Source: Coenobita brevimanus
Lineage: Eukaryota; Arthropoda; Malacostraca; Decapoda; Coenobitidae
Length of the DNA stretch: 64,000 bases
Assembly (NCBI GenBank): GCA_032717465.1
Contig: CM064657.1
Location: 25,237,319 to 25,301,318, forward strand
Direction of reading: 5' to 3'
Under the pieces are notes generated by a model, which was not told where the DNA came from, ran no database searches, and was given only the letters and a program-made list of their open reading frames with translations. A program made the position numbers and the translations under genes. Shown piece by piece: positions 1-10,422 of this stretch. How positions within the stretch are numbered: the stretch's first letter is position 1; every line of letters begins with the position of its first letter.

Positions 1-131
1 TCCTTAAGAAAAGAGGAGTCCATGTCGAGGAAGAGCTGCCATGCCAAGACTACATCTGCTGACTTCAGGAATGGCACCAGATGATAGGGGCAGATAAATG
101 GAGAGAAATCCATCTAAGTGGGGACAGGAGT
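1..131. other. Unassigned left edge
   Basis: No gene or repeat boundary is recognised. The stretch lies just outside the small LTR element at 132-648 and may be the same decayed LINE that continues from 649, but no reading frame here supports that. Confidence 0.3.
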
Positions 132-648
132 TGTAAGGGGCTGAACTGAAACTTAACATATTAATCACAGTGGTCTGGCCGGGATTTGATCCTGGGCCCT
201 CGCGCTTAATACGTGCGCACGTTACCACTGAGCCAAGGAGAGGATCCCCACTTTGCCTCTAAGCAACGCAGGCTTTTATGCACCCCGTTACGTCACTCTT
301 TTCTCCCCCTGGTGATTAATTTGGTAAATTCAAACACACATGGTAGCATAGCACACTGGAGGCCACCATTAGGGGGAGCCTGCGAACCAGACAGACAGCT
401 AACCCCCGGGATGTAAGGTTTAAAATACTGTCAACAACATCATGGCCCTCTGAGTCTCACCTCACATCCCACACTGCTGCCAACCAATGTAAAGGACCCA
501 ACTGAAACTTAACAAATTAATCACAGTGGTCTGGCCGGGATTCGATCCTGGGCCCTCACGCTTAATACGCGCGCATGTTACCACTGGGCCAAAGAGAGGA
601 TCCCTGCTTTGCCTCTAAGCAACGCGGGCTTTTATACACCTCATTACA
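132..648 (-). mobile_element. Small non-autonomous LTR element with tRNA-like LTRs, copy 1
   Basis: Two direct repeats of about 161 bp (132-292 and 488-648) bracket about 195 bp of internal DNA. Read on the minus strand, each LTR runs TGTAA...TTACA (one outer end is CGTAA), has a TATAAAAG-type box near its start and then a tRNA-like segment. After the 5' LTR comes TTGGCAGCAGTGTGGGAT, resembling the complement of a tRNA-Leu 3' end. The internal region ends in a purine run before the 3' LTR. There is no ORF, and total length is 517 bp, the size of a TRIM (terminal-repeat retrotransposon in miniature). Flanks GGAGT and TGGTC do not match, so no target duplication is visible. Copy 2 at 32936-33456 has the same layout. 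Confidence 0.85.
488..648 (-). repeat. 5' LTR of tRNA-bearing element copy 1
   Basis: This is the 5' LTR in element orientation. The tRNA-like part occupies about 528-599 on the minus strand. It has an A-box-like TGGCCCAGTGG, a B-box-like GGATCGAATCC and a T-stem that still pairs apart from one mismatch. The partner LTR at 132-292 is clearly homologous but differs at several positions. Confidence 0.8.
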
Positions 649-2560
649 TGGTCACTGAGGCAGGCCAAGGGAGGTCAAGAGATATGGTGTAGCAGGCCTG
701 GATGTTGCGAAGAATGAATGGTAACTGCACCTGTGGCCAGTCTGGGTGTGAGGTGTGGGCCTGTAGATTTACCATCAGTTTTCAGGTTGACTTAAAGACT
801 CAGTATTACTACTGGATGCAGTATCAGGAGCTTAGATGTTACACCCACAGAGTGTACCTGATCTCTAACTCTCATACAATCTTTCTGGGCACAGATTGAG
901 TTTTCTTTGTGTGTTGCCCAGTGTCAGCCCTACACTGTTTACAGACAGAACTATCTCCCCAGAAGAATTAACAAGAAGTCTACTGGCCTCAGCCTGATTC
1001 AGAAAGTCCACAAATGCCTCAGCGCAAAACATCCGATTGCCTACTTGTGCATGGGGGAAGGACCATGAGGAGGAAGGAGAGGGAGGAGACTGGGTGGTTG
1101 TAGGGAAGGGCAGAAATCTGATGGAGCAGCTGACTGTCCAACTTCATGCGATAGAAGTAAAAGGGGATCACCCCAGACTCTGTGGAGTGGACTTGAAGGC
1201 ACCTATTGCAATGTGAAGTGCAGTATTCTGGACAACATCCAATTTCTTGAGGTGGATCTGGGCAACCAATCCATAAAGAGAGGAACCATACAAAATTTTA
1301 CTGTGGATGAATGCCAGACACAGGCAGAGGAGAATGCTTTGATCGGCACCCTAGCCAACTCCTGCTACACATTTCATAATGTCCAGACACCTAAGGCATG
1401 CTGACCGAATATGGTCAATGTGGAGGGCCCAGGTGAGACGAGGGCCATCAAGATGAAGGCCCAGAAACTTATGTCGTGTCCATAGGGGTCAGTCTCTGGC
1501 AAGCTGAACCATCAGCATGGAGGGGAGCCTCCGATGAGGTGGATCTGGGCAACCAATCCATAAAGAGAGGAACCATACAAAATTTTACTGTGGATGAATG
1601 CTAGACACAGGCAGAGGAGAATGCTTTGATCGGCACCCTAGCCAACTCCTGCTACACATTTCATAATGTCCAGACACCTAAGGCATGCTGACCGAATATG
1701 GTCAATGTGGAGGGCCCAGGTGAGACGAGGGCCATCAAGATGAAGGCCCAGAAACTTATGTCGTGTCCATAGGGGTCAGTCTCTGGCAAGCTGAACCATC
1801 AGCATGGAGGGGAGCCTCCGATGACCAAAGCACATGAGAGCACTCTTGTGTGCCTTAACTGTTCGTCCCCAGTCTGCAGCCCAGGTGGTAAAAACATCTA
1901 CAGCTTGTTGGAAGTGATGATAGGCCTCCCATAATGAGGCAGCACTGCAAATGACAGATATGGTACATCATCACAGAGACTAAGATGAATACTCCAGAAG
2001 GATGAGGGAGGTCAGATATTAACATGTTAAAGATAGGAGACTAAGGACTGATCCCAGTAGTACTCCCTGCCTGACTGGGGTGACGGAGGAGTAAGTACCC
2101 CCAAGAGAAACGCTGAAGGATCACTCCTCCCAAAAACTCCCAGGTAAAAGCAGTGCCCGTGACACCAAGACAACAACTTGTAAAGTATCTCATTGTATGA
2201 GGCAGAATCAAAGGCCCCTTGGAGATCCACAAAAACAACCAAGAGTATCTGCTGATGACAGTAAATCTGATGAATATGATCGAACTGGAGGAGGACATCA
2301 GTTGCCCCCCTCCTTGGGCAGAATCCACATTGACCCTCAGACAGGCCGCAGGTGGCAGTCATGCTCTAGCTAGCAGTACACCATCCTCTCAAGCACCATC
2401 ACACTGAATAGCAACGTTATCAGCCCATACAAAGTCAGAGAAGAAGGGTCCCTCTCCAGCTTTGAGAAGGGAAGGAAGTGATAGGCCTGGCTTTCCAGCA
2501 GAATGGGAATACTGCCAGTCTCCAGCTGTCACTATAAAGAGTCCTAATGGGGGAGAGGGA
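649..2560 (-). pseudogene. Decayed non-LTR retrotransposon (LINE) reverse transcriptase
   Basis: The best protein signal is on the minus strand at 2027-2362. A reverse transcriptase fingers region (QCGFCPRRGATDVLLQ) is followed by the palm segment VVFVDLQGAFDSA, whose aspartate corresponds to catalytic motif A. Downstream toward 900, traces of the thumb and C-terminal part are scattered over all frames with many stops. The family matches jockey/CR1-like non-LTR elements by motif style only. The end nearest 649 is unclear, and 660-900 shows no convincing protein. A 287-bp tandem duplication lies inside (1248-1821). The copy is dead. Confidence 0.6.
1248..1821. repeat. 287-bp tandem duplication
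   Basis: Bases 1248-1534 are repeated head-to-tail at 1535-1821. I saw a single difference (gaatgCcag versus gaatgCtag), so the duplication is much younger than the LINE remnant it lies in. Confidence 0.9.
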
Positions 2561-2614
2561 GAAAAACTTGGGGAAAAAATCCAGGCCGCATGCTTTCTCT
2601 GGTAAGTAAATTAT

Positions 2615-2737
2615 CCACCCACGCTATACACCTACATCCGCATGTTGCACTACATCCACCCACGGTGTACAGCTACATCCCCATGTTGTAGTACATCCAC
2701 TCATGGTGTACACCTATGTCCGCATGTTGAAATATAA
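2615..2737. repeat. Three copies of a 41-bp tandem repeat
   Basis: Units start at 2615, 2656 and about 2697, each beginning CCACCCAYG or CCACTCATG and containing GCATGTTG or CCATGTTG. They are followed by AT-rich DNA up to the LTR at 2866 in which nothing else was recognised. Confidence 0.75.
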
Positions 2738-2865
2738 TACATGCCTGCATCTACTTCAAACATCTTATTGTTTTATAAAACTTTATAATCAACTTAAATT
2801 TTCTTTGATAACCATAAACTTTTAAAGCTAATTTTGACCTCTTTGGTTTCGGAAATTATTCTACT

Positions 2866-5070
2866 TAAAATGCAGCAGGACATCAAAACAGACTCCAACG
2901 AGCCACCAGAAGGAGCCCATGGAGGAGTGTACTCAGCGCAAATGAGCTCCGGGTGGAAACGGCTTAAGTCCACCCCGGCCGTGCGCCCCTATGACATGGA
3001 ACTCGCCTGCCGCCACCATAGCAGGAATACAAGACGGCCTGCCAGGTGACCTGCCCACAGATCAGACCGGGGTGGAACTGTTTCTCCAGTTCCTAACAGC
3101 ACCCGAGATGGCCGATAGCTGCTCACCCTCCTACATGAGACGGCCGGAAGCCGCTCTGGAAGAAACTAAGAGACGGCCTGAAGTTGCTCCTGCCTTCGTT
3201 AGTAGACAGCCTGAAGCCACTCAGAAGGTGCCCCTCGGAGAGGTGGCGTACAGCTGCTTGCCCTCCTACAGGAGACGGTCTGAAGCCGCTCTGGAGAAAA
3301 AGAGGAGACGGTCTGAAGCTGCTCCCACCTTCGTCAGGAGACGGCCTGAAGCCACTCGGAAGGTGCCTCTCGGAAAGACAGCCTGCAGCCGCTCTCCCTC
3401 CTACAGGGAATGGCTTGAAGCCGCTCCGGAGGCCAATCAGGAAATGGCCAATAGTTGCTCCTGCCTTCGTCAGGAGACGACCGGAAGCCGCTCTGAAGGT
3501 GCCCCTGGAGAGACGGCCGGTAGCCACTCACCCGCCTACAGGAGACGGCCTGAAGCTGCTCCGGAGGTCAATCAGGAGACGGCCGGAAGCCGCTCCGGAG
3601 GTCAATCAGGAGACGGCCGGAAGCCGCTCTGGAGGTCAATCAGGAGACGGCCGGAAGCAGCTCTGGAGGTCAATCAGGAGACTGTCAGAAGCCGCTCCCG
3701 CCTTCGTCAGGAGACAGTCGGAAGCCACTCTGAAGGTGCTCCCAGAGAGTTGGCCTGTAGCCGCTCTACCCTTCTGCAGGAGGCAGCCGGTAGCCGCTCC
3801 GAAAATGTCCCGAGACAGCCACGGCCAGTATCCGGGTCCTACCGCCAGAGATGGCCTGAAGCCGCTCCTTTGTCAGGTGCTGAGCCCAGTCCACCTACCC
3901 ATGACTTGGAGGGAGCCCCCAGCCTGGAGGAGTATTGGAGAGGCCCTGTGACCACCACCAGGCTCTTCTCCCTACAGCCGGTGGAGATGCCCCTGACAGA
4001 CCCCAACGCCGGCCGACGCTGCACCTCGCTCCTGATGGCATCCCCGACCTGCAGGAACCACAGCCTCCTGACCACCCCTCAGACTCCTGGACGGGACCTC
4101 CCTGCACCCAGATGCCATAGATCCTTATCCTCCATCAGGCACCTGAATCAGAAGTTCAGGCGACTGTTCGGCCCCAGCCCAGAGGGCCGGACTCCCACCC
4201 CGAGCCCAGAAGCCTCGGGCCCCCAGGCCCTCAGCAGCCCAGGACAAGAGAGGACGTCCCTACGTGCTGTCCCCCGCCCCTGGGACCTAGCCACCCCTGG
4301 CAGATCCTAGCCCCATCAGTAGGGAGGCTGAGACTCTGCCACCACCCCTGCGCCTGACTGTGAAACGTCTGACCTGACAGTGAGTGAAAGTGAACACACA
4401 CAGCATACAGACAGTGTAGGAGTGACAGAGTAAAGTGGGCCAGTGGTTAGAGCAAAAAAAGAAAGTGATGGAAAAGACAGTGCAATAGTAAGACAGTGAA
4501 GGACGGGCCTACCATAGTGTACAGTGCCGCCGTAAGACAATGAAGATCATACATAGGCCCCTGAGTTGAAGTTCCAGTATCGCCAGTTCCACCTGGGTAC
4601 ATAGTAAAGTAATGTCAAAGTGATCTACGGGCCAAGGCACAGTGAACACTTTATGGAACAGTGACGGTATGTCTTGACAAGGTCACGCTTAGGCCCAGTG
4701 TAAAATATTAATTCTACCCTGAGAAATCGAGACAACCACAACCACTGGCCTAGGAAATCTAAACTCCCCCACCAACATAAGTGTCTAGCTCAAGTGTTGT
4801 TCTCCCTAACCAATCTGGTCCTGTACAGTATCCTGCTTGATACTATTATTCCATATCTGCAGCCCAAAGATTATAATTGTCCAGCTTGTTTGTATTTGTG
4901 ACATCTGTTCGTTCCTGTGTAAGATTCAGTAATAACATGTAAGGTGTTGCCTTGAGTTTTTGTGTCCTGCCTCTCTCTTATTTGTCTAAGCTCAGGTCTA
5001 GAAAGAGAACCCAGCTACTCACTAGGTGCTCTAGGGATGGGAGGCCAACCCTAAAACACCTAGCATTACA
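2866..5070 (+). repeat. 5' LTR of element A
   Basis: Starts TAAAATGCAGC and ends CTAGCATTACA, immediately before the PBS. A GC-rich minisatellite of about 34-36 bp units (core GAGACGGCCGGAAGCCGCTC) occupies about 3105-3800. A 439-codon ORF (2991-4310) crosses it and ends after the motif LFGPSPEG. The last 48 bp contain a stem (TAGGTG...CACCTA) conserved in the other LTRs. The stretch 4320-4980 has no ORF of note and probably holds the promoter-to-R region, but I could not place a TATA box. Confidence 0.92.
5023..5062 (+). other. Conserved terminal hairpin of the LTR
   Basis: TAGGTGCTCTAGGG pairs with CCCTAAAACACCTA across a short G/A-rich loop. Equivalent hairpins sit at the 3' end of the LTRs of A, B, C, D, D0, E and F, directly before the PBS where one is present. 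Confidence 0.7.
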
Positions 5071-5071
5071 C

Positions 5072-5088
5072 TGGTGGACAGCGGTGGT
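5072..5088 (+). other. Primer binding site of element A
   Basis: TGGTGGACAGCGGTGG follows the 5' LTR after one base. It resembles TGGTGGCAGCGGTGGGAT, the complement of a tRNA-Leu 3' end, with one extra base. The same site in D is identical; C has TGGTGGCCAGCGGAGG and E has TGGTGGCAAGCGGTGG. Confidence 0.75.
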
Positions 5089-5134
5089 TCTTGACCCGAC
5101 CATACGAGAGAGGTGATCAGGAAATACTATAAAA

Positions 5135-6025
5135 ATGGCAACTAAACCGCATGTGCAGTTACCAAAATTCGACCCCAAGCAGTATGATGTTCACACATAC
5201 CTGGCAATTATTAAACCTTTGCTGGATATCGGATTCGAGGACAATAAGCAAAAAATTGCAGTCACGCTTCCATTACAAGGCAAAGCGGCAGCTAATGTAG
5301 CACCGAAAATCGTTCTGGGACTCACCTGGCCAAGATTTATGAAACTCGTGATTCAAGCTATCACTCCCTCACTAGGGAAAGTAGTTGCGCTGTCCTAGTT
5401 GGATAGCCTAACCTTTGATGGAAATTTGGATGATACCCTAATCCAGGCTAGACGCCTGGTCACTGCTGCCTACCTGGAGGCAGATGATGACTCCCAGGAA
5501 CAACACACCTTCAATACTCTCCTGAGAGTGCTCCCTAGTATGGTGAAGGAGCATTTCACAACCCATGACCCTACAGGAGACATGGATAAGGATATCCAAC
5601 TGATACACCGCCTCCTGACCTCCCGCCATGCTCCCCAGCAAATCAACGTGGTAAAGAAGTTTCCCACAAATGCTCCGGCTCCCCCAGTCAAGCCATGCCC
5701 ACCCATATCCCACACCAGCCCCACTCCGGTACCCAGCCTACCTAGAGCACACCCCACCCACCGACACCCTAGTCACAAGGAGAACCCCAACCTCATCCTA
5801 GTCAACCCCTGGGAGTTTTCCGCCTGCAGCTCCCGATGCCCCCTGCATGATATCATGGACCAGCTAAACGCTACCAGACAAAAAACCACCACCCCGGGCA
5901 GGCGTAAAGTCTCCTCCCTAGATAATGAGGAGCCAGACGACGAACCTGGCCCCGTAGAGGAAGCCGAATGCAGGGAGCAGTAGCCAGAGGAAGAAGAAGG
6001 AGGCCCCTGACAGTTGGATTTTTAG
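5135..6025 (+). pseudogene. gag: gag of element A, two in-frame stops
   Basis: Starts at the ATG giving MATKPHVQLPKFDP, a start shared by C and E. The frame has stops at 5396 and 5981, with no frameshift between them, and would end at the TAG at 6023-6025. The first about 190 residues are a helical capsid-like segment (LLDIGF, LTWPRF, TFNTLLRVLPS), followed by a proline-rich stretch and a WEFSACSSRCPLHD motif with two cysteines. I saw no CCHC zinc knuckle. Its product would form the particle core. Not functional as read. Confidence 0.85.
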
Positions 6026-6060
6026 GACCGCCCCTGCACCTTCTCACAGTGGCGGGGGCC
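6017..6060 (+). promoter_or_regulatory. Probable -1 ribosomal frameshift site between gag and protease (A)
   Basis: GGATTTTTAGG places TTT before the TAG stop in the gag frame. Slipping back one base gives TTT-TTA and enters the protease frame, which is -1 to gag. A GC-rich stem (CCGCC with GGCGG) follows within about 30 nt. The same signal occurs at 24915 (C) and 46141 (E). Confidence 0.6.
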
Positions 6061-7805
6061 ACTTCCCCCAAATGCTGCCCCCCAGTTTACCACAAGAGGA
6101 AGCTGAATGGGGTAAAAGTCTGATTGCTTGTCGACACGGGAGCAACCAGATCTTGCCTATACAGTATAGCCATTACTTCTCCCATCACAAGTCGACCTTT
6201 GGCCTGCTACTCACCTGGTGGACATGGGATGGCCCCCTGTCTATCCGTGGGGAAACATGGGCCCTGTGCATCAACACCCATCAGCCGGCATCGGCGATGC
6301 ACAAATTTATTGTATTTGACTCTTCCTGCTGAAACTACGATGGCTATCTGGAACTGGATCTGCTGCAGAAGCTGGGTGCCACCATTGATTGCCAGAATGG
6401 ACAGCTCCAGTTCCGGAAACCCTCCAGCCCCCCCTCCCACGAGGGCTGTCTGCACTTGCACGCCACGGCCACGGCAGGAAGACTCCCTGTCCTCTTCCTC
6501 CCCTCCTTTCCCCCCCTTCTCTCTACCCCTCTCCCCCCTTCCCTCCTTCCCCTCCGCCACCTCCTTGGCTGTCACTATCCCCTCTCATCACGAGGCTTGG
6601 GTGCCCCTTAATCGGCCCTCAGGTACCTCCATTCTATTCTCCCCCCTTCTTCCGCCCAGAACCCTCTCAGCCTGCCTCCTGTCCCCAACCTTCCTTCCCC
6701 CTCATCACTCGGCAGTCCGGATTGCAAATCTTGCTCCCTCGCCCCTCACCCTCCTGATAGCGCTCGTAATCGGAGAGATGGAAGAAGCCGAGCCCTGTGT
6801 CCCTTCCCCATCCCGCTCCCCCACCCCTCTGCCCCCTATCCCTGACCATCTCTCCGCCCACCAATCCGGCACCCTCCGCTGCCTTCTCCTGGACTTCCAG
6901 GACCTATTTACCGCAGGACCCGCCGACATTGGACATACCACCTACCTAGCTCATGAGATCCATACAACGGGCCCACCAATCCGACAACCATCCTGGCGGA
7001 AAAACCCCAAGCAGCGGGAAGAGGAAGACCACCAGGTGCAGTAGATGATTGAAGCCAGAGTCGTCTCCCCCTCTACCAGCCCTTGGTCCTCCCCCGTCGT
7101 CCTCATGAAGAAAAAGGATGGCACAATGCAGTTCTGCGTCGATTACTGCTGGCTCAATGACGTCACTATCAAGGACACCACTCCGCTCCCGCAAATAGAC
7201 GATTCTCTAAGACTCCCTATATGACGCATCCTGGTTCTCCACCCTCAATCTCCAGTCGGGGTACTGGTAGGTTCCAGTGCGACCAGAGGACAGAGGCAAA
7301 GCTGCGTTTTCCACCAGCAATGGGAAACATTATGAATTTAATGTTTTATCTTTTGGCCTCTAATGCCCCTGCCACCTTTTCACGACTCATGGAATCTGTC
7401 CTCAGCGGCCTTACGTGGGAAATCTGTCTGGCATACTTGGACGTCATTGTGTTCAGCCAGACCTGGGCTGGTTACCTGCAGCTCCTCCGCCAGGTTTTTT
7501 CCCGAATCCAACAGGCAAGCCTCAAACTCCGGCCTTCCAAGTGCGTCCTGGCCACCAGAACCGTCTCATTCCTGGGGCACGTCATCTCCCAGGCTGGCAT
7601 ATCTCCCGACCCCGACAAACTCCGTGCCATCACGGACATCCCCCACCCAGTGATGTCCATGGAATCCGAGCATTCCTGGGCCTGATTTCCTACTACCGCC
7701 GTTTTGTGAAGGGATTCGCGCACATCGCCAAGCCCCTCCATGACCTGACCCAAAAGGGAGAGCCGTTCATCTGGACAGATGAGATGAGCTGCCTTCCAAC
7801 AGCTT
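6026..7805 (+). pseudogene. pol: Protease and reverse transcriptase of element A, broken
   Basis: An aspartic protease is marked by LVDTGATRSC near 6127 and the distal ATIDC motif near 6380, in different frames. A proline/serine-rich linker follows (6420-6600), then the pre-RT block ILFSPLLPP and the RT entry segment LLLDFQDLF near 6880, with a stop at 7042. RT motifs continue across three frames: FSTLNLQSGYW, VLSFGL-like, and the active site near 7434, which reads YLDVIVF, so one catalytic aspartate codon of the usual YLDD is missing. The thumb motif FLGHVISQAGISPDPDKLRAI ends in a frame change near 7650. Dead copy. Confidence 0.85.
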
Positions 7806-9340
7806 AAGGATAAGCTCACATCCGCCCCTGTCATCACTTTCCCCGACTACACCCTTCCATTTCGGCTCTACACAGACTCTCCCTAATTGCACTCGGGGCC
7901 GTGCTGGCGCAAGTCCAAGAGGGCCACGAACACATCATTGCCTGTGCCAGTTGTACCTTAAATCCAGCGGAGAAGAATTACGCCGCCACCAAGAGGGAGT
8001 GCTTGGGTATTGTCTGGGCCCTTGAGCACTTCCGGGCGTACCTATCAGGGACCCAGGTTATCATCATCACTGATCACCAGTCCCTCCAGTGGTTGCGACA
8101 GTCCGACACCCACAATGCACAGCTCATCAGATGGTGCAAAACTCTGAAGGAGTTTAACTATAAAATCTCGTGCCGCCCCGGCAAACTCCATACCAACGCA
8201 GATGCCCTTTCCCGACTGCCTATAAATGCCACCCAGCCGGGGGCCGACTTCCTCCAACAATGGCATTGGAAGGAAAGGCCACCCTGGATCCCTCAGCCCT
8301 TCTTCAAAAAATTGTACCGCCAGGGCAACTATCTGCTAACTCCATCTGGGCATATCATTCTGGCCCCCGACGCCGCTCTAGATGCCCTACGACACTTGCA
8401 CGCCCATAACAGCATTCATCTGGGCACGAAGAAACTCATAAAGGTGTTCAACGACGCCTATTGGACGCCAGATCCCTCCACTCTCATCAAGGAGATTATC
8501 CAATCCTGCCAAGCATGCGCCCTTGGTAATGACATCACCCGTATTGCTGGCCCAACTGGGCGTATTATCGCCCACAAACCTTGGCAACTCTTGGCACTTG
8601 ACATAGTGGGATCTTTGCCTATGAAATTGGGCTATAGGTACGTGATTACATTCATCGACACCTACTTTAAGTTCGTCGTCGGCTGCTCAGCGAAAGAACA
8701 CCATGCTGTCGCAGTGGCTGCCTCCCTGGTCCGACATGTTTTTCCTTACTTTGGTATCCCGCAGGCCATCAATTCAGACAATGCACCAGAGTTCACCAGC
8801 AAAATCTGGGAGGAACTCGCCCATTTTTTTGGCTATAGCATCTCCCACTCATCCCCTTACTGGCCCCAAGAAAATGCCGTGTGCGAACGCAGCCATTGTA
8901 CCCTGATGAATCAACTCCGCACCCGGATAGAAGTCACCAAAAATGACAACTGGCCCACTCACGTAAACATTGTGCAATGGGGCATTAATTCCTGCCCCCG
9001 AGAGGACGGCATCTCGCCCTACGAGTGAGTGTTTGGAGAAACACCCCTCCTCCTGCCCCTTTGGCAGCACTTGCAACCCCCCGCTTCCACCCCCACCTCC
9101 GACCCCTTACACCACCTCAAATGATGACTGACGCACCTCCAAAACAACCTGGACCTCCGCCCCAACACCGCCTCCAACCCCTACAACCCAGGTGATACCG
9201 TGATGATCGTGCAGCTCCCCACCCCCCACAAGCTTGCCCCACGCTTTACAGGACCACGCACCATTACTCACGTCCCTAACCCCTACCAGGTGACTGTAGA
9301 ATACCACGGCACGTCCCGCACCCTCAGAAACCGGCATGTC
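7806..9340 (+). pseudogene. pol: RNase H and integrase of element A
   Basis: A single frame is open from 7901 to 9028. It carries RNase H (AAGAGGGAG coding KRE, then IITDHQSLQWLRQ), a His/Cys zinc-binding segment (HLHAHNSIHLG ... CQACALG), then the integrase core with D in LALDIVGSLP, D in SDNAPEF and E in QENAVCERSH. That spacing fits a DDE transposase fold that joins cDNA to host DNA. The TGA at 9026 cuts off the tail; GPRTITHVPNPYQV and NRHVHP (GPY/F-like module) continue at 9240-9345. A frame break near 7876 separates the first RNase H residues. Confidence 0.88.
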
Positions 9341-10156
9341 CACCCCTTACCACCTCCCCGGCTCCAACCCTGTGCCCCACCCCACCCCCCACCCCTGTGC
9401 CACCCTCCTGTACCTCCTACGACTGCTATATCTCCCCCTCCCCTTCTCTCTCCCTCTCCCTCCCCCGCTGCCTCCACCTCACCCCCCGCCATGTACAGCA
9501 CCTCATGTGACAGCTCACCAACACCACCGAGCCCCCGCACCTCCCCCACTCCATCACCACCTAGTACTCGGGCCACCACGCCCGACATCAAGTGTCCCAC
9601 CCATGCCTCCGCACCCTCGCCACCCACCACACCCCCACTTCAACCTCTGCCCCCCTCCGACAATCAAACCAACCACCATCCGCCCACAGCCCCTCAGTCT
9701 CACCCACCCCAGCTCCCATCCCTGCTTCCTCCAGAGCCGCCCACACTCCCACTCCACCACCAACCCCTACACCCACTCCCCACTCCCCGCCTTGTGCTAT
9801 CCACCCACCGACCACCCCCAAACTAACTGCCCATGCCCCGCGCCCATCACAAGTGGGCTGATGCCGCATGCCCCCATCGCCACCCACACCCACCCTCAGA
9901 ACAACCACTACCCTTTCCAGCCGCCTCTCCTGCCCACCCGCCCAATATGCCCACTCTCCCACCCCACCTGCCTCACTGCAAATTCACACACCGACCCCTA
10001 CCCTAAGCCCTTTAACATACATGATACACCAAGTTCAGACCCTGACCACCTATACTCCCCAAAGAATCCATGCTGCATTACCCCGGCATAAAACTCCACA
10101 CTTGCTCTCCATCTCCAGCATTCAGCACAGCCCAAACACCCGAGATGACACCTACC
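9341..10156 (+). pseudogene. Proline-rich tail after integrase (A)
   Basis: C-rich DNA encodes Pro/Thr/Ser/His-rich peptide in all three forward frames, so frame choice is weak. It corresponds to the same low-complexity tail in B, C, D and E. Near 10021 and 10101 the motifs MIHQVQTL and SISSIQHS, shared with B, precede the ORF3 start. Confidence 0.5.
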
Positions 10157-10422
10157 ATGAAGATCTGCTGAGCTGTATGGGCACTGCCCTTCGGGCACAA
10201 ACAGCGTGTCCGAGGACCTCGCCATCTCCTATGCCTCCTCTGCTCCTCCACCGACCAATCCATCCTGTTCATCACTTGCGACGAAAGCACGAAGAAAATC
10301 CTGCTACCACAGCCTGGCACACCCTCCTCCAACACCTCCAGCCAGTCTACACCACCTACGATACAAGAATTTATCACCTTCAGTCATGAGGCTGTGACTT
10401 TTTCCCACCCGACTTTGGTAAA
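10157..10422 (+). pseudogene. ORF3 of element A, amino-terminal part
   Basis: The ATG at 10157 begins a segment homologous to the ORF3 start of B, C, D and E (RVRGPRHLL, TCDE, YHLQS). It has a stop five codons in and a one-base deletion near 10290. The distance to the LTR's ATG is therefore 266 nt instead of the 267 seen in the other four. Function unknown; see the intact version at 50330-51781. Confidence 0.65.

Noticed and set aside
3123..3527. Antisense ORFs across the LTR minisatellites
   Set aside because: They are open only because the GC-rich repeat lacks stops in most frames; no conservation across families was seen in the antisense frames.
9200..10091. A proline-rich host protein
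   Set aside because: It is continuous with the integrase tail, repeated in B, C, D and E, and open in several frames.
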